Below are positions 1 through 7,674 of a stretch of 64,000 nt of DNA, piece by piece. The notes beneath the pieces were generated by a model that was given only the letters and a program-made list of their open reading frames with translations, had not been told where the DNA came from and searched no databases. Each line of letters starts with the position of its first letter. The stretch's first letter is position 1. The position numbers were made by a program, and so were the translations under genes. Source of the stretch: Clavibacter phaseoli (GTDB lineage: Bacteria; Actinomycetota; Actinomycetes; Actinomycetales; Microbacteriaceae); NCBI RefSeq assembly GCF_021922925.1, contig NZ_CP040786.1, positions 744,001 to 808,000 on the forward strand, written 5' to 3'.

Positions 1-248
<248 letters not shown>

Positions 249-357
249 TCACTGATGAGTTCGTGCACTACCAATTGCCTTCGGAGCCCGGCGCCGATCG
301 GTGCGGTCTCCGGATCCCCTGCACCCGGCAGCGTGCCGCGGGCAGCAGGATGGACCC

Positions 358-2073
358 ATGCCCGAAGCCAACTCCTCCTACCGCGCCGCCCGTGACCTCT
401 TGCAGGAGATGCGCACCGACCGGACATCCGCGGTCGAGCGCTTCCGCTGGCCCGACGTCGGGGACTCCTTCAACTGGGCCGTCGACTGGTTCGACGGCAT
501 CGCGCGGGGGAACGACCGGGTGGCGCTGCGCGTCGTGGCGGGCGACGGATCCGAGCGCAGCCTCACCTTCGACGAGATGGCCACGCGCTCCGACCGCGTC
601 GCGACCTGGCTCGTGGGGCTCGGCGTGCGGAAGGGCGACCACGTGATGCTCATGCTCGGCAACCGGGTCGAGCTGTGGGAGACGATGCTCGCGATCATGA
701 AGGCGGGCGCCGTGATCCTGCCCACCTCCACCGTGCTCGGATCCGCGGACCTCACGGACCGCGTGGAGCGCGCGGGCGTGCGCCACGTCATCGCCGACCT
801 GGCGCACACGGCCGTCTTCGACGACGTGCCGGGGGAGTACGCGCGCATCGCGATCGGCGCCGCGAGCGGGACGTCCGTGCCCGCGGGCTGGGCCGACTAC
901 CGCGACGCGGACGACGCACCCGCGGACGAGGTCGGCGTCGAGGTCGCCTCCACGGATCCCGCGCTCGTCTACTTCACGTCCGGCACCACGAGCAAGCCGA
1001 AGATGGTCGTGCACACGCACGTCTCGTACCCGGTCGGCCACCTCACGACCGCCTACTGGCTGGGGCTCCAGCCCGGCGACGTGCACCTCGCCATCAGCTC
1101 GCCCGGCTGGGGCAAGCACGCGTGGAGCTGCTTCTTCGCGCCGTGGATCGCGGAGGCCACCGTCTTCGTGCACGACTACGCGCGCTTCGACGCGCACGCG
1201 CTCGTGGAGCAGCTCGACCGCGCCGAGGTCACGACGTTCTGCGCGCCGCCGACCGTCTGGCGCATGCTCATCCAGGCCGGGATCCGCGAGCGGCCGGGGA
1301 GGCTGCGGGAGATCATGTCCGCCGGCGAGCCGCTCAACCCCGAGGTCATCGCGCGCATCGAGGAGTGGTGGGGCCTCACGATCCGCGACGGCTACGGCCA
1401 GACGGAGACCACGGCCATCGTCGCGAACGCGCCCGGCGATCCCGTCGTGCCGGGCTCCATGGGCACGGCGCTCCCGGGCGTCGACCTCGTCCTCGTGGAT
1501 CCCGTGACGGGCGCCCCCGCCGACGAGGGCGAGATCTGCCTCGACCTCACCACCCGGCCCGTGAACCTCATGGCCGGGTACCTCGGCGACGAGGCCCGCA
1601 CGGCCGAGTCGCTGCGGGACGGGTTCTTCCACACGGGGGACGTCGCGCGCCGCGACGCCGACGGGACCATCACGTTCATCGGCCGCACCGACGACATCTT
1701 CAAGTCCTCCGACTACAAGGTCTCGCCGTTCGAGGTCGAGAGCGTGCTCATCGAGCACCCGGCGGTCGCGGAGGCCGCGGTCGTGGGCGCGCCCGACGAC
1801 GTGCGCCTCAACGTCGCGAAGGCGTACGTGCACCTCGCCGCCGGGTGGGAGCCCGACGAGGAGACCGCGCTCGCCGTGCTCAAGCACGCGCGCGAGAAGA
1901 GCCCCGCGTTCATGCGCGTGCGCCGCGTGGAGTTCGGCGAGCTGCCGAAGACCGCGTCGGGCAAGATCCGGCGGGTCGAGCTGCGGCAGCGCGAGGTGGC
2001 CGCGGCCGACGCCGGCGAGCGCCTCGAGGGCGAGTGGCGCGACGACCAGTTCCCGGGGCTGCGGGCGCGCTGA
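358..2073 (+). CDS. AMP-forming acyl-CoA ligase, medium-chain (MACS-like)
   Basis: This 571-residue ANL-superfamily enzyme should activate a carboxylic acid to an acyl-adenylate and then to the CoA thioester. The P-loop-like motif YFTSGTTSKPK is at about residues 204-214, YGQTET at 345-350, and the hinge GRTDDIFKSSDYKVSPFE at about 442-459. The C-terminal lysine motif PKTASGKIRR is at about 531-540, so the catalytic set is complete. The segment GWGKHAWSCFFAPW resembles medium-chain/benzoate-type ligases more than acetyl-CoA synthetase, but the acid is not identifiable. I chose the ATG at 358 because AGGA lies 8 nt upstream; an in-frame start 57 nt earlier would add an atypical tail. Confidence 0.92.
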   Translation: MPEANSSYRAARDLLQEMRTDRTSAVERFRWPDVGDSFNWAVDWFDGIARGNDRVALRVVAGDGSERSLTFDEMATRSDRVATWLVGLGVRKGDHVMLMLGNRVELWETMLAIMKAGAVILPTSTVLGSADLTDRVERAGVRHVIADLAHTAVFDDVPGEYARIAIGAASGTSVPAGWADYRDADDAPADEVGVEVASTDPALVYFTSGTTSKPKMVVHTHVSYPVGHLTTAYWLGLQPGDVHLAISSPGWGKHAWSCFFAPWIAEATVFVHDYARFDAHALVEQLDRAEVTTFCAPPTVWRMLIQAGIRERPGRLREIMSAGEPLNPEVIARIEEWWGLTIRDGYGQTETTAIVANAPGDPVVPGSMGTALPGVDLVLVDPVTGAPADEGEICLDLTTRPVNLMAGYLGDEARTAESLRDGFFHTGDVARRDADGTITFIGRTDDIFKSSDYKVSPFEVESVLIEHPAVAEAAVVGAPDDVRLNVAKAYVHLAAGWEPDEETALAVLKHAREKSPAFMRVRRVEFGELPKTASGKIRRVELRQREVAAADAGERLEGEWRDDQFPGLRAR

Positions 2074-2144
2074 CCGCGCTTCGGCGACGCGGGTCGGCCC
2101 GGCCGGCGCCGGCGCCGGTGACGGGAGCGGCGCCCGGCGGCCGG

Positions 2145-2150
2145 TAGCAT
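2145..2150 (+). promoter_or_regulatory. -10 element (TAGCAT) for leaderless mini-ORF/paiB
   Basis: TAGCAT ends 6 nt before the ATG at 2157, so transcription would begin at or next to that ATG. No clear -35 is visible. Confidence 0.5.
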
Positions 2151-2156
2151 CCCGTC

Positions 2157-2207
2157 ATGCCCCTCGCGTCCCCGTCCGCCCTCGAGCCGCGGCGGGCCGC
2201 CCGGTGA
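2157..2207 (+). CDS. putative 16-codon leader ORF coupled to paiB-like gene
   Basis: The ATG at 2157 opens a 16-codon frame, MPLASPSALEPRRAAR, whose TGA (2205-2207) overlaps the GTG start of the PaiB-like gene as GTGA. The TAGCAT element places the probable transcription start at this ATG, so ribosomes would load here and reach the downstream gene by termination-reinitiation. The GTG at 2204 has no good Shine-Dalgarno sequence of its own. The peptide has no recognisable domain and may be translated only for coupling. A sequencing frameshift fusing the two frames is less likely, because the residues do not extend the PaiB domain. Confidence 0.4.
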   Translation: MPLASPSALEPRRAAR

Positions 2208-2872
2208 GGGAGAACCCGTCGTTCGCGCTCGAGGACGTCGCCGAGATCCGCCGCCTCGTGGGCGAGAACCCGTGGGCCACGATCGTCAGCGGCACGGGGG
2301 CGGGGCTCGTCGCCTCGCACTACCCGGTGCTGCTGGACCCCGACCGCGACGACCTCACGCTCCTCACCCACGTGGGCCGCCCCGACGAGCGGATCCACGA
2401 GCTCGGCCAGCGCGACGGCGCCGACGGCGAGGTGCTCGTCATCGTCCAGGGCCCGCACGGCTACGTGTCGCCCGGCTGGTACGACGCCGACCCCGCCGTG
2501 CCCACCTGGAACCACATCAGCGCGCACCTGACCTGCCGCGTCGAGATCCTGTCGCCCGAGGAGAACCTCCGGGTGCTCGGCCAGCTGGTGGACCGCTTCG
2601 AGGACCGCATGCCGGAGCCCCGTCGCATGGAGGGCACGGCCGCCGACGCCGCGTACGCCGCCCGGATCAGCGCCGGCACCGTCGGCCTCCGGCTCGTCGC
2701 CACGCGCTTCGTCGCCAAGGCCAAGCTCAGCCAGAACAAGCCCGCGCACGTCGTCGAGCGCGTGCTCCACGAGCTCGAGCACGGTGCGGAGTACCCGAAT
2801 CCGGCGCTCGCGGCGGAGATGCGGCGTGCCGGAGCCCGGGCCGAGGGCGGATCCGCCGGGACCGACGCGTGA
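2204..2872 (+). CDS. PaiB-like FMN-binding negative transcriptional regulator
   Basis: This 222-residue protein matches the FMN_bind_2/PaiB family along its length. It begins RENPSFALEDVAEIRRLV, has HYPVLLDPD in the first beta-barrel half, then PTWNHISAHLTCRVEI, and the family's C-terminal KAKLSQNKP. The fold is a split-barrel flavin or haem binder. PaiB was named in Bacillus as a repressor of sporulation and protease genes, but most homologues have no proven regulatory role. The start is a GTG overlapping the stop of the mini-ORF at 2157-2207. The stop overlaps the GTG of the amidohydrolase by 4 nt, so the two are translationally coupled. Confidence 0.85.
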   Translation: MRENPSFALEDVAEIRRLVGENPWATIVSGTGAGLVASHYPVLLDPDRDDLTLLTHVGRPDERIHELGQRDGADGEVLVIVQGPHGYVSPGWYDADPAVPTWNHISAHLTCRVEILSPEENLRVLGQLVDRFEDRMPEPRRMEGTAADAAYAARISAGTVGLRLVATRFVAKAKLSQNKPAHVVERVLHELEHGAEYPNPALAAEMRRAGARAEGGSAGTDA

Positions 2873-4434
2873 GCGGCCTGCTCCTCGCGGGCGGACGCCT
2901 GCCCGGATCCGACGCGCCCGTCGACGTGCTCGTGCGCGACGGCGTCATCGCGTCCGTCGGGCCGGCGGGATCCGCGGACGCAGAGGGCGTCGAGACCCGC
3001 GCGCTCGACGGCCGCTTCGTCATCCCCGGCCTCTGGGACAACCACGTGCACTTCACGCAGTGGACCAAGGTCTCGCGCCGCCTCGACCTCTCCCGGGCGT
3101 CGTCCGCGGCGGAGGCCGTCGGCCTCGTGCGCGACGCGCTCGCGGCCCGCGCGGCGTCCGGCGGACCAGGCGCCGTCACGCGCTCCGGCGCCCCGGAGCC
3201 GCTCGTCGGCTACGGCTTCCGCGACGGCCTCTGGCCCGACCTCCCGACCAAGGACCTCCTCGACGCCGTCGCCGGCGACACCCCCGTGCTCCTCGTCTCG
3301 GGCGACCTGCACTGCTGCTGGGCGAGCTCGGCCGCGCTCGCGCCGCACGGCTACGGGGACCACCCCACGGGCCTCCTGCGCGAGGACGACTGCTTCGACT
3401 TCATGTACCGCGTGGAGGAGGGCGACGCGTCGACCCTCGACGCGCAGGCCGTGCAGGTCGCCCGGGAGGCCGCCCGCCGCGGCGTGGTCGGCGTCGTCGA
3501 CCTCGAGATCGACTGGAACCCCGACCGCTGGCGCCGCCTCGCCGCCCTCGGCCACGACGCGCTCCGGGTCGAGTTCGGCGTCTGGCCGCAGCACCTCGAC
3601 CGCGCGCGCGACGAGGGCCTGCGGACCGGCGACGTGCTCGACGGCACGGGCGGCCTCGTCCGCGTCGGACCCGCGAAGGTCGTCACCGACGGATCCCTCA
3701 ACACCCGCACCGCCTACTGCTTCGACCCGTACCCCGACCTCGACGGCCAGGGCGGCGACGCGCACGGCGGCGCGTGCGGCCAGCTCTCGGTCCCGCCGGA
3801 GGAGCTGCGCGGCCTCATGGAGCGCGCCGCGCGCCAGGGGCTGCGGCCCGCGATCCACGCGATCGGCGACCACGCGAACCGTTTCGCGCTCGACGCGTTC
3901 GCGCACCTCGACGACCTGCTCGGCGGCGCGCACCGCGACGCCGACGGGCTCGCCGGATCCATCGAGCACGCCCAGCTGCTGACGCACGAGGACGTCGCGC
4001 GGTTCGCCGCGCTCGGCGTGGTCGCGAGCGTGCAGCCCGAGCACGCCATGGACGACCGCGACGTCGCCGACGTCTACTGGGCCGGGCGCACCGCGCGCGC
4101 CTTCGCGCTCGCCGACCTCCGCGCCGCGGGCACGCGCCTCGCCCTCGGCTCCGACGCGCCCGTCGCGCCGCTGGATCCGTGGGCCACCATGAGCGCCGCC
4201 GTCGGCCGGTCGCGCGACGGCCGGGAGCCCTGGCACCCCGAGCAGGCCATCGACCGGGCGGCCGCGCTCGAGGCGTCCGTCCGCACTCGCGTGGCGCCGG
4301 GGGAGCGGGCCGACCTCGCGGTCGTGGAGGCGGATCCGCTCGCGGGCGCCACCTCCGCCGACGACCTCCGCGCGATGCGGGTGTCCGCCACGCTCCTCGG
4401 CGGCCGCCTCACGCACGACACGCTCGGCGGCTGA
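2869..4434 (+). CDS. amidohydrolase family protein (YtcJ-like)
   Basis: A 521-residue metal-dependent hydrolase of the Amidohydro_3/YtcJ type. The N-terminal small beta domain leads to HVHFTQW at about residues 60-66, the metal-binding HxH of the TIM barrel. The second half contains IHAIGDHAN (about 329-337), IEHAQLL, and GSDAPV (about 427-432), which supplies the conserved metal-binding aspartate. Members hydrolyse N-acyl or formamide bonds; this substrate is unknown. There is no signal peptide, so it is probably cytosolic. The GTG start overlaps the paiB-like stop as GTGA. Confidence 0.88.
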   Translation: MSGLLLAGGRLPGSDAPVDVLVRDGVIASVGPAGSADAEGVETRALDGRFVIPGLWDNHVHFTQWTKVSRRLDLSRASSAAEAVGLVRDALAARAASGGPGAVTRSGAPEPLVGYGFRDGLWPDLPTKDLLDAVAGDTPVLLVSGDLHCCWASSAALAPHGYGDHPTGLLREDDCFDFMYRVEEGDASTLDAQAVQVAREAARRGVVGVVDLEIDWNPDRWRRLAALGHDALRVEFGVWPQHLDRARDEGLRTGDVLDGTGGLVRVGPAKVVTDGSLNTRTAYCFDPYPDLDGQGGDAHGGACGQLSVPPEELRGLMERAARQGLRPAIHAIGDHANRFALDAFAHLDDLLGGAHRDADGLAGSIEHAQLLTHEDVARFAALGVVASVQPEHAMDDRDVADVYWAGRTARAFALADLRAAGTRLALGSDAPVAPLDPWATMSAAVGRSRDGREPWHPEQAIDRAAALEASVRTRVAPGERADLAVVEADPLAGATSADDLRAMRVSATLLGGRLTHDTLGG

Positions 4435-4475
4435 CCGACAGGAACACCTCGCGGTCGCCGGGCGTTGGGCCCAGC

Positions 4476-5504
4476 ATGAGAGCGATCACCTACACCCGCA
4501 CGGGTGCCCCCGACGTCCTGCAGCCCGTCGACCGCGACGAGGCATCCCCCGGTCCCGGCGAGGTGCGCGTCCGCGTCGTCGTCTCGGGCGTGAACCCCAC
4601 CGACTGGAAGTCCCGCGACGGAGGAGCGCCCGGACAGGAGCTGCCGTTCCCCGAGGTCGTCCCGAACCAGGACGGCGCGGGGATCATCGACGCCGTCGGC
4701 CCCGACGTCACCGACCTCGCCGTCGGCGACCGCGTCTGGATCATGCTGGCCGCCCACGGCCGCCCCACCGGCACCGCGCAGGAGAAGACGGTCCTCCCCG
4801 TCGACCGCGTCGCGCCCCTGCCCGACGGGCTGTCCTTCGACCTCGGCGCGAGCCTCGGCGTCCCCGCGGTCACCGCGCACCGCGCGCTCACCGTCTCCGA
4901 GGACGGCCCGTCGCGCCTCGCGCCCGGCGCCCTCGCCGGCAAGCACGTGCTCGTCGCCGGCGGCGCGGGCGCGGTCGGCCACGCGGCCATCCAGCTCGCG
5001 CGCTGGGCCGGCGCGACCGTGATCACCACGGTCAGCTCGCCCGAGAAGGCCGCCCTCGCGACGGCCGCCGGCGCGCAGCACGTCGTCGACTACAAGGCGG
5101 GCGACGCGGCCGCGGAGATCCAGGCCATCGCGCCCGACGGCGTGGACCTGATCGTCGAGGTCGCCCCGGCGCAGAACGCGGAGCTCAACCAGGCGGTCGC
5201 CAAGAACCGGGCGTCGGTCGCCGTGTACGCGAACAACGGCGGCGACACCGTCACCCTGCCCGTCGTCGACAGCTTCGTGAAGAACCTGCGCTACCAGTTC
5301 CTGCTGCTCTACACGGTGGGCCAGGAGGCGCTCGACGCCGCCCGCGCCGACATCCACCTCGCCCTCATCGACGGCGCGCTGCCGGTCGGCGAGGAGGCGG
5401 GCCTCCCCGTCACGCGGTTCCCGCTCGAGCGCACGGCCGACGCCCACCAGGCGGTCGAGGACGGCGTGACCGGCAAGGTGCTGATCGACGTGACCCCGGC
5501 CTGA
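4476..5504 (+). CDS. NADPH:quinone oxidoreductase family (zinc-free MDR)
   Basis: A 342-residue medium-chain reductase of the quinone oxidoreductase group. The GroES-like half carries SGVNPTDWKSRDGG and NQDGAGIIDAVG. The Rossmann half carries VLVAGGAGAVGHAAIQLA at about residues 158-175, a glycine-rich NADPH loop. Catalytic zinc cysteines are absent, as expected for the zinc-free quinone reductase/crotonase branch. It probably reduces quinones or enals in the cytosol. The ATG at 4476 is 41 nt after the amidohydrolase stop, so co-transcription is possible. A strong hairpin follows at 5523-5562. Confidence 0.88.
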   Translation: MRAITYTRTGAPDVLQPVDRDEASPGPGEVRVRVVVSGVNPTDWKSRDGGAPGQELPFPEVVPNQDGAGIIDAVGPDVTDLAVGDRVWIMLAAHGRPTGTAQEKTVLPVDRVAPLPDGLSFDLGASLGVPAVTAHRALTVSEDGPSRLAPGALAGKHVLVAGGAGAVGHAAIQLARWAGATVITTVSSPEKAALATAAGAQHVVDYKAGDAAAEIQAIAPDGVDLIVEVAPAQNAELNQAVAKNRASVAVYANNGGDTVTLPVVDSFVKNLRYQFLLLYTVGQEALDAARADIHLALIDGALPVGEEAGLPVTRFPLERTADAHQAVEDGVTGKVLIDVTPA

Positions 5505-5522
5505 TCCCGAGGGTCCCGGACG

Positions 5523-5562
5523 ACGGATGGCCGCACCGCCCTCGGGCGATGCGGCCATCCGT
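5523..5562. terminator. bidirectional hairpin terminator
   Basis: A perfect 13-bp inverted repeat (ACGGATGGCCGCA paired with its complement) with a 14-nt loop that can itself fold (CGCCC/GGGCG). It lies between the convergent quinone reductase and the small membrane protein. There is no clear U-tract. Confidence 0.75.
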
Positions 5563-5595
5563 CTGCCCGGCGCCGGTCGGCGGCCGGTCCGCGCG

Positions 5596-5892
5596 CTAGT
5601 CGGTGCCCGCCACGCGTCGCCGCGTCCGCGTCGGGCGTGCGAGGAGCCGCTGCATCACGAGCGGCGCGAGGGCGCTCGCGTTGAGGCAGGTCGAGACCAG
5701 GAACGTGATCGCCAGCAGGTTCGTCGGGATGTCCCACGCGTCGCCGAGGAGGTGCAGCGCGAGCACCGCGAGCGAGACGGCGAGCAGCAGCCACGACGAT
5801 CCGCGGATCCACCGCGGGGTGCGCGCCCCCGCGAGGGCGACGGCCGCCATGACGGCGGCGTTGGCGATGGCGAGGGCGAGCGGGCCGGTCAT
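5596..5892 (-). CDS. small integral membrane protein, unknown function
   Basis: A 98-residue hydrophobic protein beginning MTGPLALAIANAAVMAAVAL. Three membrane segments are visible, at about residues 3-21, 30-50 and 57-80, followed by a basic tail (LLARPTRTRRRV) expected to face the cytoplasm. I do not recognise a named family. The ATG at 5892 overlaps, as ATGA, the stop of a 16-codon mini-ORF at 5889-5939 that has a strong ribosome site, so translation is probably coupled. It faces the quinone reductase across a terminator. Confidence 0.7.
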   Translation of the reverse strand: MTGPLALAIANAAVMAAVALAGARTPRWIRGSSWLLLAVSLAVLALHLLGDAWDIPTNLLAITFLVSTCLNASALAPLVMQRLLARPTRTRRRVAGTD

Positions 5893-5939
5893 GCCGGCCC
5901 TCCGCCTCGGGTGCGGTGCGTGATGGCGTGCTCGTGCAT
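5889..5939 (-). CDS. putative 16-codon leader ORF upstream of membrane protein
   Basis: Reading from 5939, ATG opens MHEHAITHRTRGGGPA and stops at a TGA overlapping the ATG of the 98-residue membrane protein. AAGGGGG lies about 8 nt upstream, a much better ribosome site than any directly before 5892. The arrangement resembles a natural bicistronic translation leader. The peptide shows no domain. Confidence 0.35.
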   Translation of the reverse strand: MHEHAITHRTRGGGPA

Positions 5940-6047
5940 GGTGTCGTCCCCCTTCGACGGGCCGGATGGCCTGCCCCCACCCTCCCGCGACGGGAGCGTC
6001 GGGTGAAGTCGGCGATATCGGGGACAGGCGTCGGCCCGGGCGCGTCG

Positions 6048-6749
6048 TCAGGAGGCGCGGACGCGCGGGATGACGCCGGAGAGGTCGAGTCCCACGTCGA
6101 CCAGCTCGACGCGGCCCGCGAGCGCGCGGCCGTCCCCGCGCATCAGCCCGGGCTTGCCCGCGCCGAACGTGACCGTGACGTCGGCGGGCAGCACGGTCGG
6201 ATCCGGCACCCGGCCGTCGTCGCAGCCGACGCCGCTCGGGATGTCGCACGCGATCACGGCGGGGCCGCCCTCCGCGGTCACGACGGGCAGCAGCGCGGCG
6301 ACGACCCTGCGGCCCTCGCCGCGGAGAGCCGGGTCGTCCGTCGCGCCGATGCCGAGGATCCCGTCCACGACGAGCGCCGACGAGCGCGCGATGTCCGCGA
6401 GGGTCGCGTCGTCCAGCTCGTCCGCCGACGTGATGGGCACGCCGGCCGCGATGGCCCGAGCTGCACCGTCCTCGTGGATCCGGGACGCCGTGCGGATCAC
6501 GCCGACCTCGCGCCCCTCGCGGGCGAGCTCGGCCGCCGCCAGCAGCGCGTCGCCGCCGTTGTTCCCGGCGCCGACCAGCACGAGCACGGGACCGACGGGC
6601 GCGAGGGTCCGGCACTCGCGGGCGAGCCCCGCGGCCGCGACCCGCATGAGCTGCGCCCCGGCCGCGAGCAGCGGGGCCTCGGCGGCGCGGATGTCGGCGG
6701 CCGCGTAGCCGTCGGCGAGCGAGGCGGGTCCGGGTCCGGGCGCGCTCAC
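6048..6749 (-). CDS. nnrE: NAD(P)H-hydrate epimerase (YjeF N-terminal domain)
   Basis: A 233-residue protein matching the YjeF_N domain, which interconverts the R and S epimers of damaged NAD(P)H hydrate. LVGAGNNGGDALLAA is the family's nucleotide/K+ binding loop, and VVDGILGIG and IACDIPSGV complete the active-site strands with the catalytic aspartates. The protein ends after this domain, so the ADP/ATP-dependent dehydratase (YjeF_C, NnrD), often fused, must be elsewhere or absent. The GTG start at 6749 overlaps the stop of the SGNH-like gene by 4 nt, and the two form an operon. Confidence 0.88.
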   Translation of the reverse strand: MSAPGPGPASLADGYAAADIRAAEAPLLAAGAQLMRVAAAGLARECRTLAPVGPVLVLVGAGNNGGDALLAAAELAREGREVGVIRTASRIHEDGAARAIAAGVPITSADELDDATLADIARSSALVVDGILGIGATDDPALRGEGRRVVAALLPVVTAEGGPAVIACDIPSGVGCDDGRVPDPTVLPADVTVTFGAGKPGLMRGDGRALAGRVELVDVGLDLSGVIPRVRAS

Positions 6750-7561
6750 GGCCGCGCGATCCGCTCCACCAGCAGCTCCGCCCACGCCCGGTACACGCGG
6801 CCGTAGAGGGTGTCCTCGGGGTTCGGCGCCGTGAACTCCGGGATCCGCCAGGCCGGGAACGGCACGCTGTCGGCCCGGTCGTGGCGCGCGACGACCTTCC
6901 TGGTGCTGCGGTTCAGCGCGTCGGCGTGCCGCCCGACGGGACCCGCGATGAGCGACGGCGTGACGGGCGAGATCTCCAGCGGCGGCACCTCGGTGACGAG
7001 CACGAGCGCGCCCTCGGGCATGCGATCCTGCATGCCCGTGATGCACGCGTCGAGCAGCGACTCCCACAGCGGCGTCGGCGTGTACCGGATGGCGTCGCCG
7101 ATGCCGAGCGCGAGGACGGCCACGTCGGTGCTCGCCCAGGCGGGGAACGCGTCGAGGCCCGCGCGCCAGGAGCGCACGGTGAAGTCGGGGAAGGACTGCA
7201 CGGACCAGAAGACGCCGCGGCCGGTGCGGACCGCCAGCTTGTGCGCGACCTGACCGGCGACGCCGAGGTCGTGCGACACGGTCTGGTAGCCGACCGCGGT
7301 GCCCTCGCCCACGACGGCCAGGCCGTACGGATCCGGACCCGGCAGCGAGCCCGTGGGGGAGTCGCGCGGGAAGGTGGCGCGCCGCATCTCGCGGTAGAGC
7401 ACGCGGTACTGGAGCCGCCCGATGGTGGCCGAGCGGAGCGACGCGAGCGGTCCGGCGGACAGGGCCCGGGAGCCCGGCGCGTGCTGCGCCGCGGGCGCGT
7501 CATGCGGGTCCGCGGGATCGGCGCGACCCGGGTCGTCGTCGGAGGGCGGTGCGCCGGTCAT
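6746..7561 (-). CDS. SGNH-hydrolase-like protein with degenerate active site
   Basis: A 271-residue protein with the general layout of actinobacterial GDSL/SGNH hydrolases: block I at AVVGEGTAVGYQTV, LAVRTGRGVFWSV, then VAVLALGIGDAIRYTP. However, the nucleophile block reads GEG instead of GDS, the block III GxND reads GIGD, and no clear C-terminal DxxH is visible (NPEDTLYGRVYRAWAELL sits there). Enzyme activity is therefore doubtful and a binding or structural role is possible. The N-terminus is a Pro/Asp/Ala-rich stretch without a signal peptide. An alternative ATG at 7576 would add five residues. It is coupled to nnrE by a GTGA overlap. Confidence 0.65.
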   Translation of the reverse strand: MTGAPPSDDDPGRADPADPHDAPAAQHAPGSRALSAGPLASLRSATIGRLQYRVLYREMRRATFPRDSPTGSLPGPDPYGLAVVGEGTAVGYQTVSHDLGVAGQVAHKLAVRTGRGVFWSVQSFPDFTVRSWRAGLDAFPAWASTDVAVLALGIGDAIRYTPTPLWESLLDACITGMQDRMPEGALVLVTEVPPLEISPVTPSLIAGPVGRHADALNRSTRKVVARHDRADSVPFPAWRIPEFTAPNPEDTLYGRVYRAWAELLVERIARP

Positions 7562-7625
7562 CGCAGTCCGTCCCATCCGTCGCGACGCCCCCGGAATGGG
7601 GACGATCGCAGGATATCCCGCGCGC

Positions 7626-7663
7626 GGGCGCCCCCTCCACCGCGGAGGGCATCGGGGGCGCCC
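7626..7663. terminator. hairpin downstream of the LLM oxidoreductase gene
   Basis: GGGCGCCCCC pairs perfectly with GGGGGCGCCC across an 18-nt loop that contains a small CTCC/GGAG stem. It lies just past the minus-strand stop at 7675, consistent with a terminator for that gene. Confidence 0.6.
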
Positions 7664-7674
7664 GAGAAGGCGGA

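Noticed and set aside
268..1887. Long minus-strand frame opposite the acyl-CoA ligase gene
   Set aside because: Arg/Asp/Val-rich shadow translation without domains; the plus strand encodes a complete ANL enzyme.
2157..2872. Frameshifted PaiB-like gene (fusing the mini-ORF)
   Set aside because: The PaiB domain is complete from the GTG and the upstream residues do not extend it.
2461..4416. Long minus-strand frame opposite the amidohydrolase gene
   Set aside because: Low-complexity shadow frame caused by high G+C.
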